A stretch of DNA of 11,713 bases from NCBI GenBank assembly GCA_021648185.1, contig JAKITH010000020.1:1-11713 (forward strand). Direction: 5' to 3'. This document shows, one piece after another, positions 1-6,680 of the stretch. A program made the translations under genes and the position numbers. The notes beneath the pieces were generated by a model. The model had not been told where the DNA came from, did not search any database, and was given only the letters and a program-made list of their open reading frames with translations. This DNA is from Thiomicrorhabdus sp. Lineage in GTDB: Bacteria; Pseudomonadota; Gammaproteobacteria; Thiomicrospirales; Thiomicrospiraceae. How positions within the stretch are numbered: the first letter of the stretch is position 1; every line of letters begins with the position of its first letter.

Positions 1-1257
1 TTAAAATAGTTCAACTTCACCCTCGTCCATTGACGCCAAACTCACCCGCTTCATACGTGACTCTTCAATCTCTTTACGTTTTTGATGAATTTTTTGACGA
101 AAAATATCGACACGTTGCTTATACTCGTCTTCATCTGCCGTTGGATTTAAGCGATTTTCTTCTAAAAACTCACTGATTTCACTTGAAAATTGGTTTAAGT
201 TATCCAAATGACTCGCAACCTGATCCACCAACTGACGCACAATATCTTCAAACTGTAACGAACGCATGGCATCCGATACACTGCCTTCAATCCCTGTAAT
301 TAACCCAGAAAAACTTCCTAATTTATTCGAAATACCATCATTCATTTCATCAAGTTCAGACAGCATGATATTCATTTTGTCTTGGGAAGCGTTAGCGTGC
401 TCCATATCCTTTGATGCGGTTTCACTGACGAGATTACGCACTTGATTGACCATGGATTTAGCCGCTTCGGCTTGCTTACGAATTTGTTCATTCAAGACAT
501 TCGAGTTAATCGATAGCTTACGAACCTCATCGGCAACAACCGCAAACCCGCGCCCCGCTTCACCCGCTCTGGCCGCTTCAATAGCCGCATTCAATGCCAA
601 TAAATTGGTTTGATCGGCAATGCCTTTGACATCTTCAAGCAGGTGAAAGATGGATTCAATTTGTCCCACCATTTCATCAATTTTTGCCACGGTTTGATTA
701 CTTCGATTACTAGTTTCAATTAATAAATTAATCAAATACTGCAAAACCACTTTAATTTCAGATGAAAATTGCTTAATGCTCATCTCATCGGTTTTATCAC
801 CTTCTCCGCCTAAGTTTTCAAGCAAAGCCAAAACTAATTCATACTGCTCTCTGGTTTGGTCATGCAACCCCGAAAAACTGCCATTAAGCGTTTCTATCGA
901 CTCCGAAATCAGCCCTTTTATTTGAGTCAACTCATCTCGAACAACCTCTACTTCATTCGCCACCACCGAATCCACGTCACTCATAATTAACTGCAACGAT
1001 TCGTCTGCCACGGCCACCCTAACGACTGGCTCACCCAAAGAAGAACCCGCCATCGGATGTTGTGATGCAGCATCTGATTTCACCTTAACAGCCGCGCTAT
1101 CACTCTGGCTGGCAATTTTTGCCACCAAAACAGCCCAAACAATCGAGACCAAGAGTACCATCACAAAACCTACAAAAGGAATGTTAAGTAACGTGACCCC
1201 TCCCCCTATTAGAGTCGCCAGCCAAGCAGGCCAATATGCAGTTAAAATATGTGGCAT
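1..1257 (-). CDS. Methyl-accepting chemotaxis protein without a periplasmic sensor domain
   Basis: Chemoreceptor that would control a CheA-CheW kinase complex at the inner membrane. The 418-residue protein opens with a hydrophobic stretch (about residues 8-47) that reads as a tight membrane hairpin or one long anchor. There is no room for a periplasmic ligand-binding domain. A long helical region follows, with the hallmark MCP signalling tip at about 210-249 ([20 protein letters not shown], then [18 protein letters not shown]). A later [11 protein letters not shown] segment at about 333-343 is typical of this receptor class. The C-terminus is charged and lacks the W-x-x-F pentapeptide that tethers CheR/CheB in enteric receptors. 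The ATG is preceded by AAGGAAA at a good distance. It lies 82 bp downstream of cheB on the same strand and is probably the last gene of cheR-cheB-mcp. The TAA stop occupies bases 1-3, so the gene is complete. The receptor assignment is firm; the signal sensed is unknown. Confidence 0.93.
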   Translation of the reverse strand: MPHILTAYWPAWLATLIGGGVTLLNIPFVGFVMVLLVSIVWAVLVAKIASQSDSAAVKVKSDAASQHPMAGSSLGEPVVRVAVADESLQLIMSDVDSVVANEVEVVRDELTQIKGLISESIETLNGSFSGLHDQTREQYELVLALLENLGGEGDKTDEMSIKQFSSEIKVVLQYLINLLIETSNRSNQTVAKIDEMVGQIESIFHLLEDVKGIADQTNLLALNAAIEAARAGEAGRGFAVVADEVRKLSINSNVLNEQIRKQAEAAKSMVNQVRNLVSETASKDMEHANASQDKMNIMLSELDEMNDGISNKLGSFSGLITGIEGSVSDAMRSLQFEDIVRQLVDQVASHLDNLNQFSSEISEFLEENRLNPTADEDEYKQRVDIFRQKIHQKRKEIEESRMKRVSLASMDEGEVELF

Positions 1258-1292
1258 GTTTTGTTTCCTTAAATTAAGCTCAAAAGTGGGTC

Positions 1293-1316
1293 TATACCCA
1301 AATCATTTAAAGCAGG
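1293..1316 (+). repeat. Dispersed repeat end, copy 1 (cheB-mcp spacer)
   Basis: This 24 bp segment begins TATACCCAAATCATTT and ends AAGCAGG. It matches the other TATACCCAAA(C/T)TACTTG-type repeat ends at 4459-4484, 5144-5169, 5279-5304 and 6017-6042. It is a single, somewhat diverged half-copy in the spacer between cheB and mcp, with no partner arm nearby. It looks like a relic or solo end of the intergenic element family. Confidence 0.55.
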
Positions 1317-1339
1317 TTTAATGCCAAAAGAACAAGAGA

Positions 1340-2422
1340 TTACACCAATTCCAAAATTTTCTGCGGGATATCATTTAAGGATAAGACATAATCCGCCGCA
1401 CCAAGTTTAACAGCCTCTCCCGGCATGCCCCAGACGACACTGGAGTTTTCATCTTGCGCAATCGTCGGTGCTCTTTTTGCCTGCATCTCTTTCATTCCCA
1501 CCGCACCATCGGCTCCCATTCCGGTTAACAAAACACAAATGGCATTAGAACCCACTGCATCCGTCACGGAACGAAACATCACGTCCACGGCGGGCTTATG
1601 ACGATTAACAGGTGGCCCATCATTTAAACGACACACATAACCGCCAGCCTCTTTAACCACCATTAAATGTTTGTCCCCTGGTGCGATATACACATTACCC
1701 GCTAAAATTGGCTGACCATTTTTTGCATGATAAACCGTCATCTCCGACACCGTATTCATTCGTTTAGCAAAAGGCAAACTAAAGGTAGCAGGGATATGCT
1801 GGGTAATCACAATAGCAGGAGTACTGGCGGGCAAGCGCATGAGCACTTCTTTAATGGCCTCCGTTCCCCCCGTGGAAGCCCCTAGTGCGATTACTTTATT
1901 GGATGCCTTTATTGAGGTGCGCGTGGCATTAACACTGCTAAGCGTTGCTTTTGCAAGCACAGGGGGGGCATTTAAATTTGCGATATAGCGATTGTATTGA
2001 CGCTCTAAGCTCACTTTACTGACCTTAGAAGCCGTCTTGATTTTACGGCAAATTTCTTGCGTGTACGCTTCAAAGGTATTAACCAAGTTAATTTTAGGTT
2101 TGGTCACAAAATCAACCGCGCCTAAATCCATCGCTTCAAACGTAACGTCGGCACCCTTTTCTGTTAGGGTCGATACCATCACCACGGGCATAGGGTGCAA
2201 TCGCATTAAATTCTTTAAAAAGGTGACGCCATCCATTTTAGGCATTTCAACATCCAACGTGAGTACATCAGGATGCAACGCTTTAATTTTTTCTCGTGCA
2301 TCAAAAGGATCAAATGCCGTACCTACAACGTCTATATCCGGATCCGCCGACAGCATCTCTTCTAACATCTGCCTCACTAAAACAGAATCATCCACAATTA
2401 AGACTTTAATTGGTGTATTCAC
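1340..2422 (-). CDS. cheB: CheB, protein-glutamate methylesterase/deamidase
   Basis: Response-regulated methylesterase that removes methyl groups from chemoreceptor glutamates and deamidates glutamines, resetting receptor sensitivity in the cytoplasm. The N-terminal receiver (about 5-110) has the acidic pair D11-D12, phospho-acceptor D57 in LDVEMPKMDG and K108. A linker of about 60 residues leads to the catalytic domain with S183 in GASTGGTEAI, H209 in TQHIPA and D305 in LTGMGADGA, matching the family's Ser-His-Asp triad. The 360 residues are normal for CheB. The start is GTG, with AAGGAAG four bases upstream (2427-2433). It follows cheR after a 54 bp gap and precedes mcp, so the adaptation enzymes and a receptor are probably co-transcribed. 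Phosphorylation would come from a CheA encoded outside this window. Confidence 0.96.
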   Translation of the reverse strand: MNTPIKVLIVDDSVLVRQMLEEMLSADPDIDVVGTAFDPFDAREKIKALHPDVLTLDVEMPKMDGVTFLKNLMRLHPMPVVMVSTLTEKGADVTFEAMDLGAVDFVTKPKINLVNTFEAYTQEICRKIKTASKVSKVSLERQYNRYIANLNAPPVLAKATLSSVNATRTSIKASNKVIALGASTGGTEAIKEVLMRLPASTPAIVITQHIPATFSLPFAKRMNTVSEMTVYHAKNGQPILAGNVYIAPGDKHLMVVKEAGGYVCRLNDGPPVNRHKPAVDVMFRSVTDAVGSNAICVLLTGMGADGAVGMKEMQAKRAPTIAQDENSSVVWGMPGEAVKLGAADYVLSLNDIPQKILELV

Positions 2423-2476
2423 AATACTTCCTTTTTTATTGGTCTAACAACACATACAACCCAACTCTCTAGGCTA

Positions 2477-3304
2477 TTATTTTATTTTTTTATAAATGGT
2501 TTGACCGAGTAACTCAAAGCGATCGCATACCTTATAAAGTGATTCTGAATGCCCAACCATAAGGTGCCCCCCTAGAGGAAGTTGCTCGGCGTAACGGTTA
2601 AACAGTTTACTTTGCGTTGGTTTATCAAAGTAGATCACGACGTTTCGGCAAAAAATAACATCAAACGTTTCTTTAAAAGGCCATGGGTCCATTAAGTTGA
2701 GTTGCCCAAATTCAATCATGCTCTGTAACTCTGGTTTAGTTTTAACAAACCCCGCATTAGACCCTTCTCCCTTCCTAAACCAACGACTCTTTCGTTCCTC
2801 TGAGATGCCTTTTAATCGATCTATTTTATAGACGCCCTTCTTTCCAGTGTTCACCACATTTGAATCCAAATCGGTCGCAATCACTTTTGCATCCCACCCC
2901 GCAGGAACGGCCTCTTTTAATACAATAGCAATGGAATATGGCTCCTCTCCCGTAGAACAGCCGGCGGACCAGATTCGTATTTTCTTAGTCGCTGCATTTT
3001 TTTTCAACAATTCAGGAATAACACTCTCTGCAAGGTACTCAAAGTGATGATTTTCTCTAAAGAAAAAGGTTAAATTTGTGGTGATCGAGTTAATTAAATG
3101 AATAAACTCAGTCTCACCTTGTTGCTCTACATAATCTAAGTACTCATTGAAGGCAGACAACCCTAAAAACCGAATACGCTTGGCAAGTCGGTTATATACC
3201 AAGTTATTTTTAGAATCATTTAAATCAATGCCCGCAAAATCATACGCAATTTTTTGAACGCGCTTAAAATCCTTGTCTGTAAAATCAAACTCTCTTTCAC
3301 TCAT
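2477..3304 (-). CDS. cheR: CheR, chemotaxis protein methyltransferase
   Basis: S-adenosylmethionine-dependent methyltransferase that methylates receptor glutamates, the counterpart of CheB. The 275-residue form has the all-alpha CheR N-terminal domain (about 5-60), the TTNLTFFFRE segment (75-84, R83 being the conserved SAM-contacting arginine), the SAM motif WSAGCSTGEEPYS (112-124), TDLD at 144-147 and FDVIFCRNVVIYFD at 214-227. I chose the ATG at 3304, which has GAAAGG about ten bases upstream. The reading frame stays open back to a TTG at 3364, but that start has no ribosome site and would overlap the divergent gene. It is the first gene of the leftward cheR-cheB-mcp set. The family is certain; only the start carries mild doubt. 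Confidence 0.95.
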   Translation of the reverse strand: MSEREFDFTDKDFKRVQKIAYDFAGIDLNDSKNNLVYNRLAKRIRFLGLSAFNEYLDYVEQQGETEFIHLINSITTNLTFFFRENHHFEYLAESVIPELLKKNAATKKIRIWSAGCSTGEEPYSIAIVLKEAVPAGWDAKVIATDLDSNVVNTGKKGVYKIDRLKGISEERKSRWFRKGEGSNAGFVKTKPELQSMIEFGQLNLMDPWPFKETFDVIFCRNVVIYFDKPTQSKLFNRYAEQLPLGGHLMVGHSESLYKVCDRFELLGQTIYKKIK

Positions 3305-3365
3305 CGTTATCAAGCCTTTCACTAATCTGTCATAATGATAATTAATATAATCGTAATTGAGCAAG
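3305..3365. promoter_or_regulatory. Divergent promoter region, cheR / FliK-like gene
   Basis: This very AT-rich 61 bp spacer separates two genes that point away from each other, so both need a promoter here. Rightward, a perfect TATAAT lies at 3346-3351, but no good -35 is visible. It would start transcription near 3358, close to the FliK-like start. Leftward, TTGCTC and TATCAT spaced by 18 bp (minus strand, about 3335-3364) form a moderate sigma-70-like pair placed suitably for cheR. I see no convincing sigma-28 or sigma-54 flagellar promoter. The exact elements are inferred. Confidence 0.45.
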
Positions 3366-4421
3366 ATGCAAATAAAAATGGTTTATATTTCTAATAATAA
3401 TTCTCAACCCCTGTCAGCTACGCTGAATAGCGTAAACAGTACGTCCCAAAAAAATACGACTTTACAGGTTGGGCAAATTCTCAATGCCAGTATTAAACCG
3501 CTTCAAGGAAACCAAGTTCAAATTAACATCGGGTCTCAAACACTGTTGGCAACCAGTAAAGAAAGCACGTTACCTACGGGTAGCGTACAAGTACAAGTAA
3601 AACAAACACAACCCTCTATTGTACTGTCCATCATGGCAAACAGACCTTCTTCCTCAGTCAGTCAAACACAACAGACAATTCAAGCTGCATACCGACAGCT
3701 AATGCCTGCACAAACAAATGTTTCACAAGCGTTCCAACAAATAAGTCTATTACAAGCTCTGCCCCCCGCATTACTCTCCCCTATTAATCAATTGCTGGAT
3801 CAAATGCTTAAGTCAACAACACCGCTGTCTGGAAAAGAGCTTAAAAATCGACTGGAACAAAGTGGCTTATTTTTTGAATCTAAGCTTAAAAAAAGCGAAC
3901 AACCTAAGCTACAGAATGACCTTAAAGCACAACTGCTGACATTAAGACAACAAACAGAGGCTCTAAACATTAAAAGCCCCGCATCACAACTGACACAACT
4001 TGCCAGCATCCTTACTCAAGCCATCAATCGCTTAACCGTTCAACAACTGCAACTTTATGAAAATCCGATAGCGACCCCTCTAGAATTACCTTTTGAACGA
4101 GATAAACGCATTCATAAAAACAGCATTGAGCTCCGTCAAAACCAACACACTTCCCCTGCTTCATGGGAGGTATTAATGGAGATGAATTTGCCTCAAGGCG
4201 AACTTTTTACCAAATTACTCATGAATCAAGAAGGGGACATAAATTGTATTTTTTGGTGTGAAACCAATGCCCTAGAAAGCTTAATAAAAGAGCAGATCAA
4301 TACATTAACGCAACAGTTTTCAGACAGCGATCTTCCCTTAAAAAACATTCATTTTGTGCCTCAAAAACCCGTCACAACGACACAAAGCACTCAAGTAGCA
4401 TTGATTGATATTCATATTTAA
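3366..4421 (+). CDS. FliK-like flagellar hook-length control domain protein
   Basis: Probable FliK-family protein. In flagellar systems FliK measures the hook and switches the FlhB export gate from hook to filament substrates. From the ATG at 3366 there are 351 residues. An N-terminal beta-rich segment (about 31-91: VGQILNASIKPL, then QVQINIGSQTLL and PTGSVQVQVKQ) resembles the region found in FliK-like proteins outside the main flagellar operon. A Gln/Ser/Thr-rich middle with helical stretches follows. The last about 85 residues (SWEVLMEMNLPQGELFTKLL, then INCIFWCETNALESLI and LPLKNIHFVPQKP) show the FliK C-terminal pattern. Start choice is uncertain: TTG 3357, ATG 3366 and ATG 3378 are in frame and none has a clear ribosome site. 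It is transcribed away from cheR and ends before a strong terminator. It may be an accessory FliK rather than the main one, and a FlhB C-terminal-like gene lies 1.75 kb downstream. Confidence 0.72.
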   Translation: MQIKMVYISNNNSQPLSATLNSVNSTSQKNTTLQVGQILNASIKPLQGNQVQINIGSQTLLATSKESTLPTGSVQVQVKQTQPSIVLSIMANRPSSSVSQTQQTIQAAYRQLMPAQTNVSQAFQQISLLQALPPALLSPINQLLDQMLKSTTPLSGKELKNRLEQSGLFFESKLKKSEQPKLQNDLKAQLLTLRQQTEALNIKSPASQLTQLASILTQAINRLTVQQLQLYENPIATPLELPFERDKRIHKNSIELRQNQHTSPASWEVLMEMNLPQGELFTKLLMNQEGDINCIFWCETNALESLIKEQINTLTQQFSDSDLPLKNIHFVPQKPVTTTQSTQVALIDIHI

Positions 4422-4437
4422 TCGCAGAGACACTCTT

Positions 4438-4484
4438 ATTTACCCAAATCTAAAAAATCCGCACTTCCAAGTAGCTTGGGTATA
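4438..4484 (-). repeat. Dispersed repeat, copy 2, with a short partner arm
   Basis: On the minus strand, 4484-4459 reads TATACCCAAGCTACTTGG then AAGTGCGG, a close match to the repeat-end consensus. A shorter opposed arm TACCCAA lies at 4441-4447 and pairs with TTGGGTA at 4476-4482, enclosing 28 bases. It looks like an internally deleted version of the larger element found upstream of cheY. Confidence 0.6.
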
Positions 4485-4487
4485 GAC

Positions 4488-4521
4488 AAAAAGGGCTATA
4501 AAAATAAATATGCCCTTTTTT
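4488..4521 (+). terminator. Rho-independent terminator after the FliK-like gene
   Basis: AAAAAGGGC at 4488-4496 pairs perfectly with GCCCTTTTT at 4512-4520 around a 15-base AT-rich loop, followed by one more T. The A-tract on the left would also let it work leftward, but no gene ends there from the right. It separates the FliK-like gene from cheW, implying cheW has its own promoter in 4522-4600. I could not identify that promoter with confidence. Confidence 0.8.
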
Positions 4522-4611
4522 AACCAATTTCAGCCACAAGGACTAGACCTTTTTGAATGAATCGGTTAATTTAGAAACTCATCCTGACAATGATAGAAGA
4601 GACGTCTACAT

Positions 4612-5133
4612 ATGGAAAAGAATCTAGACTCCATCCAAGAACAAATTGATCAACAAAATGGTGATAACGATCAGGTATTAAGCTTTATCTTAGGTCAGGA
4701 AGAGTATGGCGTCGATATATTACGCGTTCAGGAAATAAAGGGGTGGGAAAAAACGACCCCCATCCCAAATACACCTAAATTCGTTATGGGGGTCATCAAC
4801 CTCCGTGGTGCCGTGGTTCCAATCATTGATCTTCGCATCCGTTTTGGCTTGGAAGAAATGACTTACGATGACACCACCGTTGTTATTATTGTTCGTTCTG
4901 AAGACAGTGTAGGTACCCAAAAAATTATTGGTTTAGTCGTTGATGGTGTTTCAGATGTTTACAGCATTCAAGCAAAAGAGTTGCAAGTTGCACCCGATAT
5001 GTCTGGAAGAGTCCAGTCAGATTATATTCGAGGCTTAGCCACTATTAATGAAAAACTCGTCATTATTCTTCATGTTGACCCATTAATAAACGACGGTATT
5101 TTAGCTAAAATTAAAAAATCATTAAATATATAA
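4612..5133 (+). CDS. cheW: CheW, chemotaxis coupling protein
   Basis: Adaptor that links chemoreceptors to the CheA kinase in the signalling array. The 173 residues hold a short acidic, Gln-rich leader (1-19) and one CheW domain from about 21 to 168. Characteristic stretches are VLSFILGQEEYGVDILRVQE, the PIPNTPKFVMGVINLRG segment with conserved R65, PIIDLRIRFGL (70-80) and IGLVVDGVSDV. There is no receiver domain, so this is not CheV. The ATG has GAAGAGA nine bases upstream (4596-4602). It sits alone between the terminator at 4488-4521 and the inverted-repeat element beginning at 5144. Read-through into cheY is possible, because I see no conventional terminator between them apart from that hairpin. 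CheA, its obligate partner, is not in the window. Confidence 0.95.
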   Translation: MEKNLDSIQEQIDQQNGDNDQVLSFILGQEEYGVDILRVQEIKGWEKTTPIPNTPKFVMGVINLRGAVVPIIDLRIRFGLEEMTYDDTTVVIIVRSEDSVGTQKIIGLVVDGVSDVYSIQAKELQVAPDMSGRVQSDYIRGLATINEKLVIILHVDPLINDGILAKIKKSLNI

Positions 5134-5143
5134 CAACAACTTA

Positions 5144-5304
5144 TATACCCAAATTACTTGGAAATACGGGAATTTTGGATCTGAGTAAAACCACAAGACA
5201 AGGCACATCTTGCAGATAATGGCTAGCCATTTTTAAAAGATGTAACGCAGTATTGTGGTTTCAGCCTGGTTCAAAAAACTGCATTTTCAAGTAGTGTTGG
5301 TATA
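5144..5304. repeat. 161 bp MITE-like inverted-repeat element upstream of cheY
   Basis: The ends are inverted copies of one sequence: TATACCCAAATTACTTGG at the left and, read on the minus strand from 5304, TATACCAACACTACTTG. Inside are further nested pairs: AAACCACAA (5188-5196) with TTGTGGTTT (5253-5261), ACATCTT (5205-5211) with AAGATGT (5237-5243), and the central palindrome ATGGCTAGCCAT (5219-5230). The whole unit can fold into a long imperfect hairpin. It has no coding capacity, so any transposase would have to act in trans. It fills nearly all of the cheW-cheY spacer and ends 23 bp before the cheY start. Part of its core (5243-5264) recurs in the element at 7379-7530. Confidence 0.75.
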
Positions 5305-5327
5305 AGCATAAATAGTGAGAAGATAAG

Positions 5328-5687
5328 ATGCCAAAAATCTTAGCAGTAGATGATTCTAAGTCAATGAGACAAATGGTAAGCATGTCGCTAAAATCAGCAG
5401 GACATGATGTCACAGAAGCCGAAGACGGTGCAGTCGCTTTAGCCATTGCACAAAAAGAACAATTTGATTTAGTCGTTACCGACATCAATATGCCTAACAT
5501 GAACGGAATTGAGCTCGTTACCGCTCTACGAGCCATGCCAAACTATAAATTTACCCCCCTACTCTGTCTTACCACAGAATCTTCAGGTGACATGAAGGCC
5601 AAAGGGAAAGCTGCTGGTGCAACGGGATGGATCGTCAAGCCTTTTAGCCCTGAAAAACTGTTATCCGTTATTAGTAGAGTGTTATAA
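5328..5687 (+). CDS. cheY: CheY-like single-domain response regulator
   Basis: Receiver protein that, when phosphorylated by CheA, would bind the flagellar switch or compete for phosphate. The 119 residues form one receiver domain with D8-D9, phospho-acceptor D52 in VVTDINMPNMNG, switch threonine T82 in CLTTESS and K104 in GWIVKPF. The position equivalent to the rotating Tyr106 of E. coli CheY is tryptophan (W101), which occurs in many non-enteric CheYs. There is no output domain. The ATG has GAGAAGA closely upstream, directly after the inverted-repeat element. The STAS gene follows after 43 bp and probably shares the transcript. Because the STAS gene replaces the usual cheZ or cheA neighbour, this may be an accessory CheY, so the symbol is given with some caution. 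Confidence 0.88.
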   Translation: MPKILAVDDSKSMRQMVSMSLKSAGHDVTEAEDGAVALAIAQKEQFDLVVTDINMPNMNGIELVTALRAMPNYKFTPLLCLTTESSGDMKAKGKAAGATGWIVKPFSPEKLLSVISRVL

Positions 5688-5730
5688 CACCTTATAAAGT
5701 TGAACAACGTTCAAGCACAAGGAAATGAGT

Positions 5731-6009
5731 ATGAGCACAGAGATCAAGCTCCCTGAAAATTTAACTATCCATCACATTGATAATCACTTTAATGAACTTA
5801 ACAAACTCTTTGATGAGTCAGAAGATGAGATTAAAATTGAAGCCTCTGCTGTAGAAACCATTGACAGTGCAGGACTGCAAACCCTTCTGATCTTAATCAA
5901 AAACAGCTTGGATAACGACAAAACAATTTCTTGGGAGAATACGCCCGATATTGTACAAACCAGTTCAGATAGATTAGGGTTATCTCAAGCTCTTTTATTA
6001 CCCTCCTAG
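5731..6009 (+). CDS. Small STAS-domain protein (anti-sigma-factor-antagonist-like)
   Basis: Cytoplasmic protein of 92 residues made of one STAS domain, the fold of SpoIIAA-like antagonists and MlaB. The diagnostic stretch is VETIDSAGLQTLL (residues 41-53), with S46 at the position that is phosphorylated in regulated STAS proteins. I prefer the ATG at 5731 because AAGGAA at 5719-5724 lies seven bases before it, whereas the in-frame ATG at 5725 directly abuts that site. It lies 43 bp after cheY and just before a terminator, so cheY and this gene form a short unit. STAS genes beside cheY or cheA occur in many gammaproteobacterial chemotaxis clusters, but their role is poorly defined. No cognate serine kinase or phosphatase lies in the window. 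Confidence 0.8.
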   Translation: MSTEIKLPENLTIHHIDNHFNELNKLFDESEDEIKIEASAVETIDSAGLQTLLILIKNSLDNDKTISWENTPDIVQTSSDRLGLSQALLLPS

Positions 6010-6016
6010 TCCAACT

Positions 6017-6047
6017 TACACCCAAACTACTTGAAAAGGCAGTTTGG
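6017..6047 (+). repeat. Dispersed repeat end, copy 5 (after STAS gene)
   Basis: TACACCCAAACTACTTG followed by AAAAGGCAG (6017-6042) matches the repeat-end consensus of the element upstream of cheY. It also forms a small inverted repeat, CCAAACT (6022-6028) with AGTTTGG (6041-6047). Only one end is present, and it lies immediately before the terminator at 6057-6094. Confidence 0.6.
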
Positions 6048-6056
6048 CTATAGATG

Positions 6057-6094
6057 AAACCTCTGGGAAGCTCTATGCCCTGAGAGGTTTTTTT
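6057..6094 (+). terminator. Rho-independent terminator of the cheY-STAS unit
   Basis: AAACCTCT at 6057-6064 pairs with AGAGGTTT at 6083-6090. The stem can be extended inward by GGG (6065-6067) with CCC (6078-6080) across a two-base bulge. A run of seven T ends it (6088-6094). It lies 48 bp after the STAS stop and before the FlhB-like gene, which therefore needs its own promoter. Confidence 0.82.
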
Positions 6095-6171
6095 ATTTAA
6101 AGTAACTTCTTATTCCCGTCTTTATTGACCATCATCTTATCGCCACCCTATAAAAACAAGAGATTCAAGCC

Positions 6172-6465
6172 ATGAATCACCCTCCTAAAACCCTTGCCGA
6201 TAAAGTTGCCGTATCCATTGAGTACCAAGGAACAGGCGCACCAAAAGTTACCGCCAAAGGCAAAGGTTACATCGCTGAAGAGATCATTCAAAAAGCAACG
6301 GAGTTAGGCATTCCGATTCAAACCGATCCAGCACTCGTTGGACTGCTAAGCCAAGTAGAACTTAACCATGAAATTCCAGAAGAACTGTACGAAGCCATTG
6401 TGCAAGTATTAATTTTTGCCTATCAAGTAAGCGGAAAAGAGTTTAATACGCCCAGTAAAGAGTAG
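6172..6465 (+). CDS. Stand-alone FlhB C-terminal-domain-like protein (FlhX type)
   Basis: The 97 residues align with the cytoplasmic domain of the export-gate switch protein FlhB/YscU downstream of its cleavage site: VAVSIEYQGTGAPKVTAKGK (13-32), then AEEIIQKATELGIPIQTDPAL and LLSQVELNHEIPEELYEAIV, ending in VLIFAYQVSG. The autocleavage motif NPTH and all membrane helices are absent, as in the small FlhX/YlxH-neighbour type proteins reported to stand in for the C-terminal piece of FlhB. The ATG has AAGAGA eight bases upstream. It is preceded by the terminator at 6057-6094 and converges on tRNA-Pro, so it is probably monocistronic. A role in flagellar export switching, perhaps with the FliK-like protein at 3366-4421, is inferred from homology and proximity. 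Confidence 0.85.
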   Translation: MNHPPKTLADKVAVSIEYQGTGAPKVTAKGKGYIAEEIIQKATELGIPIQTDPALVGLLSQVELNHEIPEELYEAIVQVLIFAYQVSGKEFNTPSKE

Positions 6466-6514
6466 TTACTAAAAAATAAGATATTAGAGATAAAGGAGGA
6501 GTCGAATACAAAAT

Positions 6515-6591
<77 letters not shown>

Positions 6592-6601
6592 AAAAAGAAC
6601 A

Positions 6602-6647
6602 AACTCAGAAATGAGTTCGGCGGTATTATAACCTGATTTTTTTGAAT
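6602..6647 (-). promoter_or_regulatory. Promoter and leader of tRNA-Pro
   Basis: On the minus strand a perfect -10 box TATAAT (6625-6630) is followed by a GC-rich discriminator (ACCGCCG), as expected for a growth-rate-controlled stable-RNA promoter. The -35 region is T-rich and weak (CTTTTT, spaced 17 bp). The short leader before the tRNA contains a stem, AACTCA/TGAGTT (6602-6617), around a four-base loop. Confidence 0.6.
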
Positions 6648-6680
6648 AAAAAGCTTAAATATCACTTTTTTAATTAAGCT
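6648..6680 (-). terminator. Weak terminator after the merR-like gene
   Basis: On the minus strand, AGCTTAA (6674-6680), which overlaps the merR-like stop codon, pairs with TTAAGCT (6652-6658), followed by a short T-run (6648-6652). The stem is only seven pairs and AT-rich, so termination is likely partial. It directly precedes the tRNA-Pro promoter. Confidence 0.4.

Noticed and set aside
2037..2447. 136-codon open frame on the plus strand across cheB
   Set aside because: Antisense shadow of the CheB receiver region; composition is explained by the opposite strand.
3306..3318. Possible IHF site TATCAAGCCTTTC near cheR
   Set aside because: It misses the final purine of the consensus, and a single near-match in AT-rich DNA is expected by chance.
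3305..3364. Extended cheR start at a TTG (20 extra residues)
   Set aside because: No ribosome site, no family similarity in the extra residues, and it would overlap the divergent FliK-like gene; the ATG at 3304 has GAAAGG upstream.
4566..4602. Possible sigma-28 flagellar promoter before cheW
   Set aside because: TAGAAACT and AATGATAG match only about half of each consensus box and the spacing is wrong.
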